Shown: piece after piece, positions 50,935 to 60,187 of the stretch
Layout: each line of letters begins with the position of its first letter
Position numbering within the stretch: position 1 is the stretch's first letter
Source of the DNA: Paenibacillus terrigena DSM 21567
GTDB taxonomy: Bacteria > Bacillota > Bacilli > Paenibacillales > Paenibacillaceae
Direction of reading: 5' to 3'
Length of the DNA stretch: 60,199 bases
Assembly (NCBI RefSeq): GCF_000374845.1
Contig: NZ_KB895433.1
Span: 1-60,199, forward strand
Notes under the pieces: model-generated
The model's input: the letters and a program-made list of their open reading frames with translations, nothing else
Database searches by the model: none
Told to the model about the DNA's origin: nothing
Program-made: the position numbers and the translations under genes

Positions 50935-51324
50935 ATGAGTGAGTCGACTTTACAAGCGTTTCAGGAGCAGGTCTCCGAATTGTTACTACGTCACCGCAGT
51001 CTCTTGGATGTTCTCTCGAAATATGGCCAGTCCAACGCATCGGTTAATCGTTCTGTCGTGAAAGCGGTTACGGAATGCGGATGTATCGAACTGAATGCAA
51101 GCAAGCAATCTTATCCGGAGGAAATAACGCAGACCAATCATCAGCTTTCAAGCCATTTGAACGGCCAACTCTGCGAGAATTGCAGAGAAGTGGTTACCGC
51201 CGAACTCGGTAGGAACTTATTCTACATGTCGGCATTATGTAACTTGCTTGATGTGAAAATGAATGATGTTGTGCAAAGTGAATCGAAGAAATGCTCCACA
51301 CTTGGCTTTTTCAACTTATCGTAG
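50935..51324 (+). CDS. 129-aa protein of unknown function on the opposite strand
   Basis: Plus-strand gene with RBS GAGGTG 7 nt before the ATG, divergent from yacL. The protein is helical with six cysteines, including a CGC pair near residue 47 and CENC near residue 82. The C-terminal half, AELGRNLFYMSALCNLLDVKMNDVVQSESKK, resembles the last helices of MazG-type all-alpha NTP pyrophosphohydrolases, but the EExxE metal site is not evident. From memory, unverified, Paenibacillus homologues may carry a DUF1573 label. No function is proposed. Confidence 0.75.
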   Translation: MSESTLQAFQEQVSELLLRHRSLLDVLSKYGQSNASVNRSVVKAVTECGCIELNASKQSYPEEITQTNHQLSSHLNGQLCENCREVVTAELGRNLFYMSALCNLLDVKMNDVVQSESKKCSTLGFFNLS

Positions 51325-51345
51325 TCCCATCAAACTGATATAAAA

Positions 51346-51398
51346 AATAAAAAAGCATTTATTTCAGATCTCCTTGGAGAACGAAATAAATGCTTTTT
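51346..51398. terminator. bidirectional terminator between the 129-aa gene and pssA
   Basis: AAAAGCATTTATTTC/GAAATAAATGCTTTT arms with an inner CTCC/GGAG and T-runs on both strands. It serves the plus-strand gene and pssA, which converge here. Confidence 0.9.
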
Positions 51399-51409
51399 AT
51401 TTGAGTAAA

Positions 51410-52156
51410 TCAGCTATTTAGTTGATCAGAACGCGAAGCCTCTTCTGCCTTGGAGGCTGCACGCTTGTTTTTACGTCGCTTGGTGAATACCAACTCAACG
51501 TTTTTTTTTAAGCCATACAACGCATAGAATGCGAGCGGGATAAGAATCAATTTCGGCGTCTGTGCCGGGAACCTAAGGGCAAGAAATAAAGCTATAATAA
51601 TAACGATCGGAGCGATCCAGAGTGCCTTCTTAGGGATTCCAACCTTCTTGAAGTTCGGATATTTCACACGGCTAACCATCAGATACGACAGCAATAACGA
51701 ACTAATCACAAGATAAGGTGTAGCAAGATCTGCATGGAACAACGCTAATGTACAGAGAACGCCACCCGCTGCCGGAATCGGAAGCCCAATGAAATAGCCT
51801 GGCGTACCCGATATAACGTTAAACCTTGCAAGACGTAGTGCACCACAAATCGGAAATATTGCCGTTACCGACCATGCGAGCAACGGGTTCAAATGCGTAA
51901 ACGCAGTCACATACATAATAAAAGCTGGAGCTACACCAAAAGATATTACATCAGACAGGGAATCAAGCTCTTTCCCGAAATCACTCTGCACATTTAGCGC
52001 ACGAGCGAAATGGCCATCAAGCCCATCCATTAGCATAGCAATAATCACCATAATAGCGGCGTAATCATTCTCACCGTTAAAGACTAATATGATGGAAATA
52101 ATTCCGAGAACCAAGTTACTAATCGTAAACAAGTTCGGAATCGATTTTGTTATCAT
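51410..52156 (-). CDS. pssA: CDP-diacylglycerol-serine O-phosphatidyltransferase
   Basis: 248-aa membrane enzyme making phosphatidylserine, precursor of phosphatidylethanolamine. The CDP-alcohol phosphotransferase signature is complete: DGHFAR, then G and D-SLS-D (residues about 45-70). It has about eight membrane segments and a basic cytosolic tail (KRRKNKRAASK). It lies 54 bp after disA. In B. subtilis pssA is elsewhere, with psd. Confidence 0.94.
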   Translation of the reverse strand: MITKSIPNLFTISNLVLGIISIILVFNGENDYAAIMVIIAMLMDGLDGHFARALNVQSDFGKELDSLSDVISFGVAPAFIMYVTAFTHLNPLLAWSVTAIFPICGALRLARFNVISGTPGYFIGLPIPAAGGVLCTLALFHADLATPYLVISSLLLSYLMVSRVKYPNFKKVGIPKKALWIAPIVIIIALFLALRFPAQTPKLILIPLAFYALYGLKKNVELVFTKRRKNKRAASKAEEASRSDQLNS

Positions 52157-52210
52157 AGACTCACCTCATATTTACTATGCCCCAGTGTCATTCATTGATT
52201 GTATGACAAT

Positions 52211-53287
52211 TTATATTTGTCTGTCAATAAACACCTGTTCTTGGATACGCTTAAGACCTTCCTTAATCGTACGGGCACGCACTTCACCAATTCCATCCAC
52301 TTCATCCAATTCTTCGATCGTCGCCATGGTTACATGCGGCAGCTGGTAGAACCGCTGAACCAAGTTGTTTATGATGACATTCGGCAAGCGCGGGATTTTA
52401 CTCAGGACGCGATAGCCACGTGGCGCAACCGATTCTTCCGTCATCAAGTTCGAAGATTGGTACCCTAATAATCGAATAATAAAATGTGCATCAAGCAGTT
52501 CATCCGAGCTGCACTTCTTAAGACATACGAAGATTTCCTTCAGCTTCTCCTCGGATATATCCTTCGCATAGTCTTTGATCAACAGCCTTGCGTCTTCCTC
52601 GGTATTACCCACCAATTCTTCCATCTGCATACTAATCAAACGGCCCTCATTACCTAACTCATGAATGTATCGTTTGATCTCCTGCTTGATTCGAAGCGCC
52701 ATTTCGAACCGCTGTACGACATGCACAACTTCCTGCAATGTAACCAGCTCTTCAAATTCAGAGGCTGTCAGGTTCGTCAGCGCTTGATTCAGCACCACTT
52801 TGTACCGCTCCAACGTCTGGATCGCTTGATTCGCTTTCGTTAAGATGACGCCAATTTCTTTGAGGGAATAACGTAAGTTCCCTTGATATAGGGTAATCAC
52901 ATTACGCCGTTGGGATATGGACACGACGAGCTTTCCCGTCTGCTTAGCCACCCGCTCCGCTGTACGATGTCTAATCCCTGTCTCAATGGAGGAAATCGAT
53001 GAATCCGGGATAAGCTGCGTATTGGCATAGAGGATTCTTTTTAAGTCTTCACTTAAAATGATCGCACCATCCATCTTCGCAAGCTCGTACAGATAGTTCG
53101 GCGAGAAATCACAGTTAATGGAGAATCCTCCATCTACGACTTCCATCACTTCCGGACTGTATCCAACAACGATTAATCCCCCGGTTTTCGCGCGAAGGAC
53201 ATTCTCCAGCCCATCCCGAAACGGTGTCCCTGGCGCTACCAATCGAAGAAGATCATTTACATTATCTTGTTGAACCGTTTCTTTCAT
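52211..53287 (-). CDS. disA: DNA integrity scanning diadenylate cyclase DisA
   Basis: 358-aa c-di-AMP synthase that scans DNA and halts at branched structures. The N-terminal DAC domain has KMDGAIIL (DGA) and [10 protein letters not shown] (RHR) catalytic motifs. A helical spine follows, and the C-terminal helix-hairpin-helix ([19 protein letters not shown]) binds DNA. It lies 15 bp after radA. Confidence 0.98.
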   Translation of the reverse strand: MKETVQQDNVNDLLRLVAPGTPFRDGLENVLRAKTGGLIVVGYSPEVMEVVDGGFSINCDFSPNYLYELAKMDGAIILSEDLKRILYANTQLIPDSSISSIETGIRHRTAERVAKQTGKLVVSISQRRNVITLYQGNLRYSLKEIGVILTKANQAIQTLERYKVVLNQALTNLTASEFEELVTLQEVVHVVQRFEMALRIKQEIKRYIHELGNEGRLISMQMEELVGNTEEDARLLIKDYAKDISEEKLKEIFVCLKKCSSDELLDAHFIIRLLGYQSSNLMTEESVAPRGYRVLSKIPRLPNVIINNLVQRFYQLPHVTMATIEELDEVDGIGEVRARTIKEGLKRIQEQVFIDRQI

Positions 53288-53302
53288 TCTCTATTATGCC
53301 CC

Positions 53303-54670
53303 CTAACCTAATGCAGCTCTTAGCGCTTCCGCTACGGTGTTAACACCGATAATTTCGATCCCCTTGGGCGCTTTCCACCCCTTTATACTTTTCTCAGGCA
53401 TAATCACACGCTTGAAGCCAAGCTTGTGTGCCTCTTTGACCCGCTGTTCCACACGTGATACGGCTCGCACTTCCCCAGTTAGTCCAATTTCACCGAAAAA
53501 TACATCGTACGGCTGTGTTGGTGCATCCTTAAAACTTGACGCAATACTCACGGCAATCGCAAGGTCAACCGCAGGCTCATCGAGCTTAACGCCACCCGCA
53601 ACATTCAAATAAGCGTCCTGATTCTGCAAGAACATGCCCATTCGTTTCTCCAGCACCGCAATAATAAGCGACATCCGCTGGTGATCGACACCTGTCGACA
53701 TTCGCCGTGGCGACGGGAAATTCGTCGAAGCTACCAAAGCTTGGAGTTCAACAAGAACTGGACGAGTTCCTTCCACACTAGCTACAACAGTCGATCCCGC
53801 GACCCCGAGAGGCCGTTCTGATAAGAACAACTCCGATGGGTTGGATACTTCCTCAAGCCCTGTTTCTTGCATCTCGAAAATGCCAATTTCATTGGTCGAA
53901 CCGAATCGGTTCTTCACCGCACGCAGCAATCGGTATGTATGATGCCGCTCCCCTTCGAAATACAATACACAATCCACCATATGTTCCAATAAACGCGGCC
54001 CTGCGATCGCTCCTTCCTTGGTGACATGCCCCACGAGCACGGTCGCAATTCCCTTGACCTTAGCAATACGCATAAAATGCGCTGTACATTCACGAACTTG
54101 CGAGACACTACCAGGTGCCGAAGCTACAGAGGGTTGGTATACTGTCTGAATCGAGTCTATGACGAGGAAATCAGGCTGGATCTCATCGATAGCTTCCTCT
54201 ATCTGCTCGAGATTCGTCTCACATAACACGAATAGAGACTCAGACAATGCATTTAATCGATCGGCACGCAGTCTTGTCTGGCGAACCGATTCCTCGCCCG
54301 ATACATAGAGCACCTTGAGCCCCGCTATTGTAAGCGCATGTGACGTCTGCAGCAGCAGCGTGGATTTCCCAATACCGGGATCACCGCCTACTAGAATTAA
54401 TGAACCGGGAACAAATCCGCCGCCCAGAACACGATTAAGCTCAGCGATGTGTGTCTGAATGCGAGGTTCTTTACCACTCTCTATATGTATGATGGATTGG
54501 GGTTTTTCTTTCGTATGAAAAATGGGCGATTGCATCCCTTGCGTCTTGACTACTGTCTGGGTCTCTTCGACCATGGTATTCCAGCTCATGCAACCAGGAC
54601 ATTTGCCGAACCATTTCGCTGTCTCGTGACCGCATTCGGTACAATAAAATTTTGTTTTGACTTTCGCCAT
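53303..54670 (-). CDS. radA: DNA repair protein RadA
   Basis: 455-aa RecA-like helicase for branch migration, known to work with DisA. The N-terminal zinc finger is CTECG...CPGC, Walker [13 protein letters not shown] lies near residue 95, the RadA-specific KNRFGST motif near 252, and the C-terminus is a Lon-like domain (about 275-455). It lies 163 bp after clpC beyond a terminator; I saw no strong promoter in that gap. Confidence 0.98.
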   Translation of the reverse strand: MAKVKTKFYCTECGHETAKWFGKCPGCMSWNTMVEETQTVVKTQGMQSPIFHTKEKPQSIIHIESGKEPRIQTHIAELNRVLGGGFVPGSLILVGGDPGIGKSTLLLQTSHALTIAGLKVLYVSGEESVRQTRLRADRLNALSESLFVLCETNLEQIEEAIDEIQPDFLVIDSIQTVYQPSVASAPGSVSQVRECTAHFMRIAKVKGIATVLVGHVTKEGAIAGPRLLEHMVDCVLYFEGERHHTYRLLRAVKNRFGSTNEIGIFEMQETGLEEVSNPSELFLSERPLGVAGSTVVASVEGTRPVLVELQALVASTNFPSPRRMSTGVDHQRMSLIIAVLEKRMGMFLQNQDAYLNVAGGVKLDEPAVDLAIAVSIASSFKDAPTQPYDVFFGEIGLTGEVRAVSRVEQRVKEAHKLGFKRVIMPEKSIKGWKAPKGIEIIGVNTVAEALRAALG

Positions 54671-54765
54671 TTCGCTCTCCTAACTAACATTCATCTTTGG
54701 CGAAAAATGACTGTTTTCGCAAATTTCGTACTTCTTTCAATTTTACCATTTTTAATCATGAGAGA

Positions 54766-54799
54766 AAAGGAAAACCCGAAACCTTATAGGTTCCGGGTT
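54766..54799 (-). terminator. terminator after clpC
   Basis: Minus-strand arms ACCCG/CGGGT and AACC/GGTT around TATAA, then a T/C-rich tail. It ends the ctsR-mcsA-mcsB-clpC operon. Confidence 0.8.
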
Positions 54800-54833
54800 C
54801 AATATACGTTGAATACGTACGAAAAAGGTTATT

Positions 54834-57257
54834 TTAATGATGCAGAACGACCAAATTGCCTTCCTGCTCATCAATGGTTAAGCTGTCACCCTTCGAAATT
54901 TTACCCATTAAGAGCTCTTCCGAGAGACGATCTTCAATATGTTTCTGAATCGCACGACGCAACGGACGCGCACCGTAAGCGGGATCAAACCCTTCCTTCG
55001 CGAGGAAAGCTTTCGCTTTGTCCGTCAACGTGAAGTCGACTTCTTGTTCCTTCAGTCGATGACGAAGATCTTCCGCCATGAGAGACACGATCTGTGCAAT
55101 ATTCTCTTCACTGAGCGAATGGAAAACAATGATCTCATCAATCCGGTTCAAGAACTCTGGACGGAAGCTCTTCTTCAGCTCGCCCATCACTTTATCCTTC
55201 ATGTTGTTATAATCTTTGCCGGAGTCATTCGATGCGGTGAAGCCAAGGGTAGAATTACGCTTGATTGCCTCTGCACCGACGTTCGAAGTCAGAATGATCA
55301 ACGTATTACGGAAATCTACGACACGGCCTTTAGAATCTGTAAGACGTCCATCCTCCAGTACCTGAAGCAAGATGTTAAACACTTCAGGGTGCGCTTTCTC
55401 GATTTCATCGAGCAACACAACCGAATATGGCTTGCGTCTAACTTTCTCCGTTAATTGACCGCCCTCTTCATAACCAACATATCCTGGAGGCGCTCCGACC
55501 AGACGTGATGTCGAATGTTTCTCCATATACTCGGACATATCGATCCGAATGACTGCATTCTCATCACCGAATAGGGACTCCGCTAGGGCACGTGCTAATT
55601 CTGTTTTACCGACCCCAGTAGGACCTAAGAAGATGAATGAGCCAATTGGACGTTTCGGATCCTTCAGACCTGCACGTGCACGACGTACCGCACGGCTGAC
55701 AGCCTTAACCGCTTCTTCTTGACCGATGACACGCTCATGAAGAATGGATTCCATCTTGAGCAAACGCTCGGTCTCTTCTTCAGCCAACTTACGAACCGGA
55801 ATTCCCGTCCAGCTCGCTACGATCTGCGCAATATCATCTGGCGTAACTTCCGAATCGGTGCGTCCTTGCTTCTCTTTCCACTGATTCTTCGTCAGATCCA
55901 GCTCTTCCCGCATCTTCTGTTCTGTATCGCGAAGTGCCGCTGCTTTCTCGAACTCTTGGCTCTGTACAGCTGCATCTTTTTCTTTGCGAATATCTTCAAG
56001 ACGATTCTCGAGCTGCTTCAAATTCGGCGGTACCGTATACGAATTCAGCCTTACCTTCGAACCTGCTTCATCGATCAAATCGATCGCTTTGTCCGGTAAG
56101 AACCGATCCGTGATGTAACGGTCTGACAATTTCACCGCTGCTTCAATGGCTTCATCTGTAATTTTCACCCGGTGGTGGGCTTCGTAACGGTCACGCAGTC
56201 CATGCAAGATTTGGATCGCTTCCTCTGGGGAAGGCTGATCTACCGTAATCGGCTGGAATCGACGTTCTAGTGCAGCATCTTTCTCAATGTACTTGCGGTA
56301 TTCATCGAGTGTCGTCGCACCAATACATTGCAACTCACCCCGTGCTAGAGAAGGTTTGAGAATATTCGATGCGTCAATAGCGCCTTCTGCTCCGCCTGCA
56401 CCGATTAAGGTATGAAGTTCATCTATGAATAGAATGATATTCCCCGCTTGGCGAATTTCGTCCATGATCTTCTTCAGACGATCTTCGAATTCCCCGCGAT
56501 ATTTGGTCCCGGCTACGACGGAGCCCATATCCAAGGTCATAACACGCTTATCTCGCAGCGTCTCAGGAATTTCGTTCTGGATAATACGTTGTGCAAGTCC
56601 TTCTGCAATTGCCGTCTTACCAACCCCTGGCTCCCCGATAAGGACCGGATTATTCTTCGTTCTACGGCTCAAGACTTGAATCACGCGTTCAATTTCATTA
56701 CTGCGGCCGATTACAGGATCTAAGTTCCCGTCTTTCGCAAATGCCGTTAAATCACGCGCGAGTGAATCGAGCGTCGGTGTGCTGACATTCGCAGGTGTTC
56801 CATGATGACTCGATACAGCTTCGCTGCTGCCTAGGAGCTGCAACACTTGCTGACGCGCCTTATTTAAGCTAATGCCTAGATTATTGAGTACACGTGCTGC
56901 CACGCCTTCGCCTTCGCGAATCAATCCAAGAAGGATATGTTCCGTGCCTACATACGTATGACCCAACTTACGTGCTTCGTCCATGGACAGTTCAATGACT
57001 TTCTTCGCACGAGGCGTATAAGCAATATTCGTTGGTTGCTCCTGTCCACGACCAATCAAAGATTCGACTTCGTCTTGAATCTTCTCAAGTCCCAGTCCAA
57101 GCGCAATCAAGGCTTTGGCTGCAATGCCTTCTCCTTCACGAATCAGTCCAAGAAGAATATGCTCCGTACCAATATTGTTGTGACCTAGACGCACGGCTTC
57201 TTCTTGCGCTAATGCCAATACTTTCTGTGCTCGCTCTGTAAATCTTCCAAACATCAT
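54834..57257 (-). CDS. clpC: ATP-dependent Clp protease ATPase subunit ClpC
   Basis: 807-aa Hsp100 unfoldase feeding ClpP. There are two N-terminal repeats (about 1-145), D1 with Walker [13 protein letters not shown], a middle coiled coil with the UVR segment ([20 protein letters not shown]) that docks MecA/McsB adaptors, and D2 with [12 protein letters not shown]. Two ATG codons follow GGAGGT; the first is used. It is last in the CtsR operon, 38 bp after mcsB. Confidence 0.98.
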   Translation of the reverse strand: MMFGRFTERAQKVLALAQEEAVRLGHNNIGTEHILLGLIREGEGIAAKALIALGLGLEKIQDEVESLIGRGQEQPTNIAYTPRAKKVIELSMDEARKLGHTYVGTEHILLGLIREGEGVAARVLNNLGISLNKARQQVLQLLGSSEAVSSHHGTPANVSTPTLDSLARDLTAFAKDGNLDPVIGRSNEIERVIQVLSRRTKNNPVLIGEPGVGKTAIAEGLAQRIIQNEIPETLRDKRVMTLDMGSVVAGTKYRGEFEDRLKKIMDEIRQAGNIILFIDELHTLIGAGGAEGAIDASNILKPSLARGELQCIGATTLDEYRKYIEKDAALERRFQPITVDQPSPEEAIQILHGLRDRYEAHHRVKITDEAIEAAVKLSDRYITDRFLPDKAIDLIDEAGSKVRLNSYTVPPNLKQLENRLEDIRKEKDAAVQSQEFEKAAALRDTEQKMREELDLTKNQWKEKQGRTDSEVTPDDIAQIVASWTGIPVRKLAEEETERLLKMESILHERVIGQEEAVKAVSRAVRRARAGLKDPKRPIGSFIFLGPTGVGKTELARALAESLFGDENAVIRIDMSEYMEKHSTSRLVGAPPGYVGYEEGGQLTEKVRRKPYSVVLLDEIEKAHPEVFNILLQVLEDGRLTDSKGRVVDFRNTLIILTSNVGAEAIKRNSTLGFTASNDSGKDYNNMKDKVMGELKKSFRPEFLNRIDEIIVFHSLSEENIAQIVSLMAEDLRHRLKEQEVDFTLTDKAKAFLAKEGFDPAYGARPLRRAIQKHIEDRLSEELLMGKISKGDSLTIDEQEGNLVVLHH

Positions 57258-57295
57258 ATCTATACACCTCCGCTTAAACTAATTATAACTAGAAT

Positions 57296-58357
57296 TTATG
57301 ATTTAGAAAGCTTATCGCGTATTAATGCCGCGCGATAAATATCTCTTTCTTCTGTATTTAACTTGCGACCGTATACTTGCTGTAGGAATCCGGTCTGGGA
57401 CATCACAATCAGTTCATTCAATACATCGGATGAAACATGATCGATTAGACCGAGATCTAGGCCAAGCCGAACATCGGATAGCCGTTGCGATGCCTCTTTT
57501 GAATCCATCACTTCCGCATGCGTTAGTATGCCGAAGGATCTCCGGATACGGTCTTTAATGCGAATCGGGGATTCAAGCATAATCTTCTCCCGCGCCGCTT
57601 TCTCATGTTCAATGATTTGTCTTGCCACACTATGCAAATTATCAATGATTTCCTTCTCGGATTGACCCAAGGTGATCTGATTCGATATCTGGAACAAGTT
57701 CCCGATCGATTCACTACCTTCACCATAGATACCTCGAACGGCTAGACCTACCTGTGTAATTGCCGGTAGCAATCGATTCATTTGTTGCGTTAAGACGAGA
57801 GCAGGCAGATGAATCATCACCGATGCCCGAATTCCAGTACCTACATTTGTAGGACAGCTGGTCAAATATCCGCGTGCCTCATCAAATGCATAATCTACTT
57901 GTTCTTCAAAAACATCGTCAATCCTGCTAGCGAGGTCCCAAGCTTCTTCTAATTGAAAGCCAGGGTAAAGACATTGTATACGAAGATGATCTTCTTCATT
58001 AATCATAATGCTAGCTGCTTCATTATCGCTAATAATGACAGCCCCATTACGGGATTCATTCGCCAAATTCGGACTAATCAGATGTTTCTCAACCAATACG
58101 CGTTTATCGAGCTCACTCATATCGGCTAATAATACTTCGGAGAAGTTACCGATTTCCTTCATTCCTTTGACCTGCACCACTTGGCTTAATCGTTCCAGAA
58201 TTTCTTTGGACTGCTGATTTGTTGCCAGCATCGGGAATGGAAGGTTATCCAAGTTACGCGCAATCCGAACGCGGCTGCTAATAACGATGTCTGAGTCTGG
58301 GCCTCTCCCACGCATCCATTCGCTTAATGCCTTCTCTGTGAATTTATGAGCTTCCAT
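57296..58357 (-). CDS. mcsB: protein arginine kinase McsB
   Basis: 353-aa guanidino kinase that phosphorylates arginines and so marks proteins for ClpCP. DIVISSRVRIARNL opens the phosphagen-kinase-like catalytic domain; the region ending RGYLTSCPTNVGTGIRASVMIHLPAL holds the active-site Cys. The ATG follows GGAGGG by 7 nt; a GTG frame from 58372 contains that site. It lies between mcsA and clpC. Confidence 0.97.
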   Translation of the reverse strand: MEAHKFTEKALSEWMRGRGPDSDIVISSRVRIARNLDNLPFPMLATNQQSKEILERLSQVVQVKGMKEIGNFSEVLLADMSELDKRVLVEKHLISPNLANESRNGAVIISDNEAASIMINEEDHLRIQCLYPGFQLEEAWDLASRIDDVFEEQVDYAFDEARGYLTSCPTNVGTGIRASVMIHLPALVLTQQMNRLLPAITQVGLAVRGIYGEGSESIGNLFQISNQITLGQSEKEIIDNLHSVARQIIEHEKAAREKIMLESPIRIKDRIRRSFGILTHAEVMDSKEASQRLSDVRLGLDLGLIDHVSSDVLNELIVMSQTGFLQQVYGRKLNTEERDIYRAALIRDKLSKS

Positions 58358-58386
58358 CCAACATCCCTCCACTGCACTATGACATG

Positions 58387-58908
58387 TTATCCTGCAGAAA
58401 TTCGTTTTTCCAGCTCCCGTATTTGATCACGGATTTGAGCAGCATCCTCAAACTCTTCGTGAATAATGCGGTATTGCAACTGCTTCTTTAATTCCTCAAG
58501 CTCTCGTTTGTTTTGAATTGAGCCTCCGCGACGTTTAGGAATTTTGCCGATGTGTTTGGTATTGCCGTGAACTCTTTTGAATAACGGGTCGAGACGATCC
58601 TCAAAATGCTTATAACATGAACTACATCCGAATCGTCCTATCTTGCTGAATTGTGAATAAGTTAATCCACATTCATCACATCGAATCGTCTGTGCTTTGG
58701 TACTCGTTGAACTGCCTTTACCTGTCGGATCAAAATCGAGCAATCCCGATAATAAGCTATGAATAGAGAACCCATTCGCTGTTCCCGGAATCAATTCGCC
58801 TTTCTCACGGGCACAAGATTCACAAATATGAAATTCCGTTTTCTCACCATTCACGATTTTCGTGAAATGCAATGTCGCAGGCTTCTTACCGCATTCTTGA
58901 CAGACCAT
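58387..58908 (-). CDS. mcsA: McsB activator McsA (zinc-finger, UVR domain)
   Basis: 173-aa cofactor that activates McsB and modulates CtsR. Four CxxC pairs form two zinc modules: CQECG/CESC at the N-terminus and CDECG/CSSC in the middle. The C-terminal UVR motif (LKKQLQYRIIHEEFEDAAQIRDQIRELEKR) binds partners. It lies 27 bp after ctsR. Confidence 0.96.
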   Translation of the reverse strand: MVCQECGKKPATLHFTKIVNGEKTEFHICESCAREKGELIPGTANGFSIHSLLSGLLDFDPTGKGSSTSTKAQTIRCDECGLTYSQFSKIGRFGCSSCYKHFEDRLDPLFKRVHGNTKHIGKIPKRRGGSIQNKRELEELKKQLQYRIIHEEFEDAAQIRDQIRELEKRISAG

Positions 58909-58935
58909 GTAAAGGACCTCCTTCGATCTAACTTA

Positions 58936-59403
58936 CTACTTCTTATGCATCAGCAAAGATAACAGCATCGCGCGAAGCAGGCTCGCCCTGAGTTCGTCAC
59001 GGAGCGGAAGCTTGATCACGAGCACATCGCGATTTACTGCAGCACGAAGCAGATTCGCTTCACGCCTTGTAATCATACGGGCTTCTTCTAATTGATAGAT
59101 CAGCCCCTCCGCGGCCCCTTGTTCGATGCGGTCACCGATGGTGTGCCGTAAATGCTCTTGAATCGCCTGTTCCGCAGGCAATTGAATTCGTTGAATCCGT
59201 ATATACCCGCCGCCTCCGCGTTTACTCTCTACAACATATCCCTTTTCGAGGGTAAATCGCGTGCTGATCACATAATTGATCTGTGACGGGACACATGAGA
59301 ATTGATCGGCTAATTCATTGCGTTGAATTTCAATCATACTGCCCGGACTCTCATGCAGAATACTCTTCAGATATTGTTCTATAATATCAGAGATATTACG
59401 CAT
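58936..59403 (-). CDS. ctsR: heat-shock transcriptional repressor CtsR
   Basis: 155-aa winged-helix repressor of clp genes; its glycine-rich wing RGGGGYIRI acts as the thermosensor and contacts DNA, and McsB phosphorylates the arginine. RNISDIIEQYLKSIL opens the DNA-binding domain. The ATG follows GGAGG by 8 nt; the longer frame from 59418 contains that site. The promoter carries a CtsR operator, so autoregulation is expected. Confidence 0.97.
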   Translation of the reverse strand: MRNISDIIEQYLKSILHESPGSMIEIQRNELADQFSCVPSQINYVISTRFTLEKGYVVESKRGGGGYIRIQRIQLPAEQAIQEHLRHTIGDRIEQGAAEGLIYQLEEARMITRREANLLRAAVNRDVLVIKLPLRDELRASLLRAMLLSLLMHKK

Positions 59404-59431
59404 TGATTCATCCTCCATGGTGAAATGTAAA

Positions 59432-59474
59432 GGTCAAAACATTGGCGTTTAGTTGACCTTGACTTTCTTTGACT
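59432..59474 (-). promoter_or_regulatory. CtsR operator upstream of ctsR
   Basis: The minus strand reads AGTCAAA-GAA-AGTCAAG (59458-59474), matching the tandem heptad RGTCAAA-NAN-RGTCAAA with one mismatch. A third heptad GGTCAAA lies on the plus strand at 59432-59438 and forms, with TTGACC (59453-59458), an inverted repeat. The operator covers the region just after the predicted start of transcription. Confidence 0.85.
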
Positions 59475-59482
59475 TTATAAAC

Positions 59483-59511
59483 ATGATATCACTTTTCCCA
59501 CACACTTTCAA
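59483..59511 (-). promoter_or_regulatory. sigma-A promoter of ctsR-mcsA-mcsB-clpC
   Basis: TTGAAA (minus strand of 59506-59511), 17-nt spacer, TATCAT (59483-59488). The CtsR heptads begin 8 bp downstream. Confidence 0.75.
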
Positions 59512-59652
59512 CATCTCTTCCCTCTTATTATTGTTGCATTTCTAATAAGAAATATACCCTTTACGCTCACCTCTGACATAATATATCATTCCATACCTCA
59601 ACTGTACCTTGTTCAATTCAAATCCTTGGGATTTTCGTCATCCTATCAAAGC

Positions 59653-59888
59653 TGGGGATAATTTTATTTTCAAAATAAAGTTATACATAATGTTGAGTAT
59701 GGCTTGTTAATCATGTGGATGAGTTTGTGGATGGTGTGTATGATTCCGTGGATGATCCTGTTGAAAATATGTATATTATGTCGATCAAGCATTGATTAAC
59801 ATTTATCCACAGTGTGGATAAATACTTTCACATATTCTTGGTTCAAAAATCTGTTGATAATGGCTACGCTAATTAGAAGTTATCAACA
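59653..59888. other. DnaA-box-rich spacer between the rrn operon and ctsR
   Basis: Two exact boxes meet head to head: TTATCCACA-G-TGTGGATAA (59803-59821), extended to a perfect palindrome 59801-59823. One-mismatch boxes lie at 59653 (TGGGGATAA), 59681 (TTATACATA), 59714 (TGTGGATGA), 59852 (TGTTGATAA) and 59880 (TTATCAACA); weaker ones at 59726 and 59747. AT-rich DNA separates them. No dnaA or dnaN gene is near. The gap 59512-59890 contains no gene. Confidence 0.65.
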
Positions 59889-59890
59889 TA

Positions 59891-59932
59891 AAAAAGACCA
59901 CCTTCGAGAAATGAATCTCAAAAGTGGTCTTT
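59891..59932 (-). terminator. terminator of the right-hand rRNA operon
   Basis: Minus-strand arms AAAGACCACTTTTGAGA/TCTCGAAGGTGGTCTTT around a short loop, then TTTTT, immediately after 5S. Confidence 0.92.
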
Positions 59933-59936
59933 AGCT

Positions 59937-60053
59937 GCTTGGCATCGTCCTACTCTCCCAGGACCCTGCGGTCCAAGTACCATCGGCGCTAGAGGGCTTA
60001 ACGGTCGTGTTCGGGATGGGTACGCGTGGAACCCCTCCGCCATCGACACCAAA
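59937..60053 (-). rRNA. rrf: 5S rRNA
   Basis: A 117-nt minus-strand sequence beginning TTTGGTGTCGATGGCGGAGG and ending GACGATGCCAAGC. It holds the conserved CCCGAACACG loop, AGCGCCGATGGTA, and GAGAGTAGGACG; the two ends pair as helix I. It is the 3' member of an rRNA operon transcribed leftward. Confidence 0.97.
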
Positions 60054-60187
60054 CGAATTACTAATTCAGGTTTACAGCATTACCACATGCTGCAAGCATT
60101 CTGATCCACATCACTGCGCTTGGCAGCTATGCTTTTCTTTTTGCTCCCTGAAAACCGGATGCGAAATAAATTTGCGTTTTATGTTTT
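60054..60187 (-). other. 23S-5S intergenic spacer
   Basis: Transcribed spacer with CCGGTTTTCAGGGAGC, common in Bacillales rRNA spacers, and a CAGCAT/ATGCTG hairpin. No tRNA gene is in it. Confidence 0.75.

Noticed and set aside
59653-59888. Replication origin oriC
   Set aside because: The DnaA boxes are suggestive, but dnaA, dnaN and rpmH, which flank oriC in Bacillales, are not here, and most boxes are degenerate. It is listed as a DnaA-box cluster instead.
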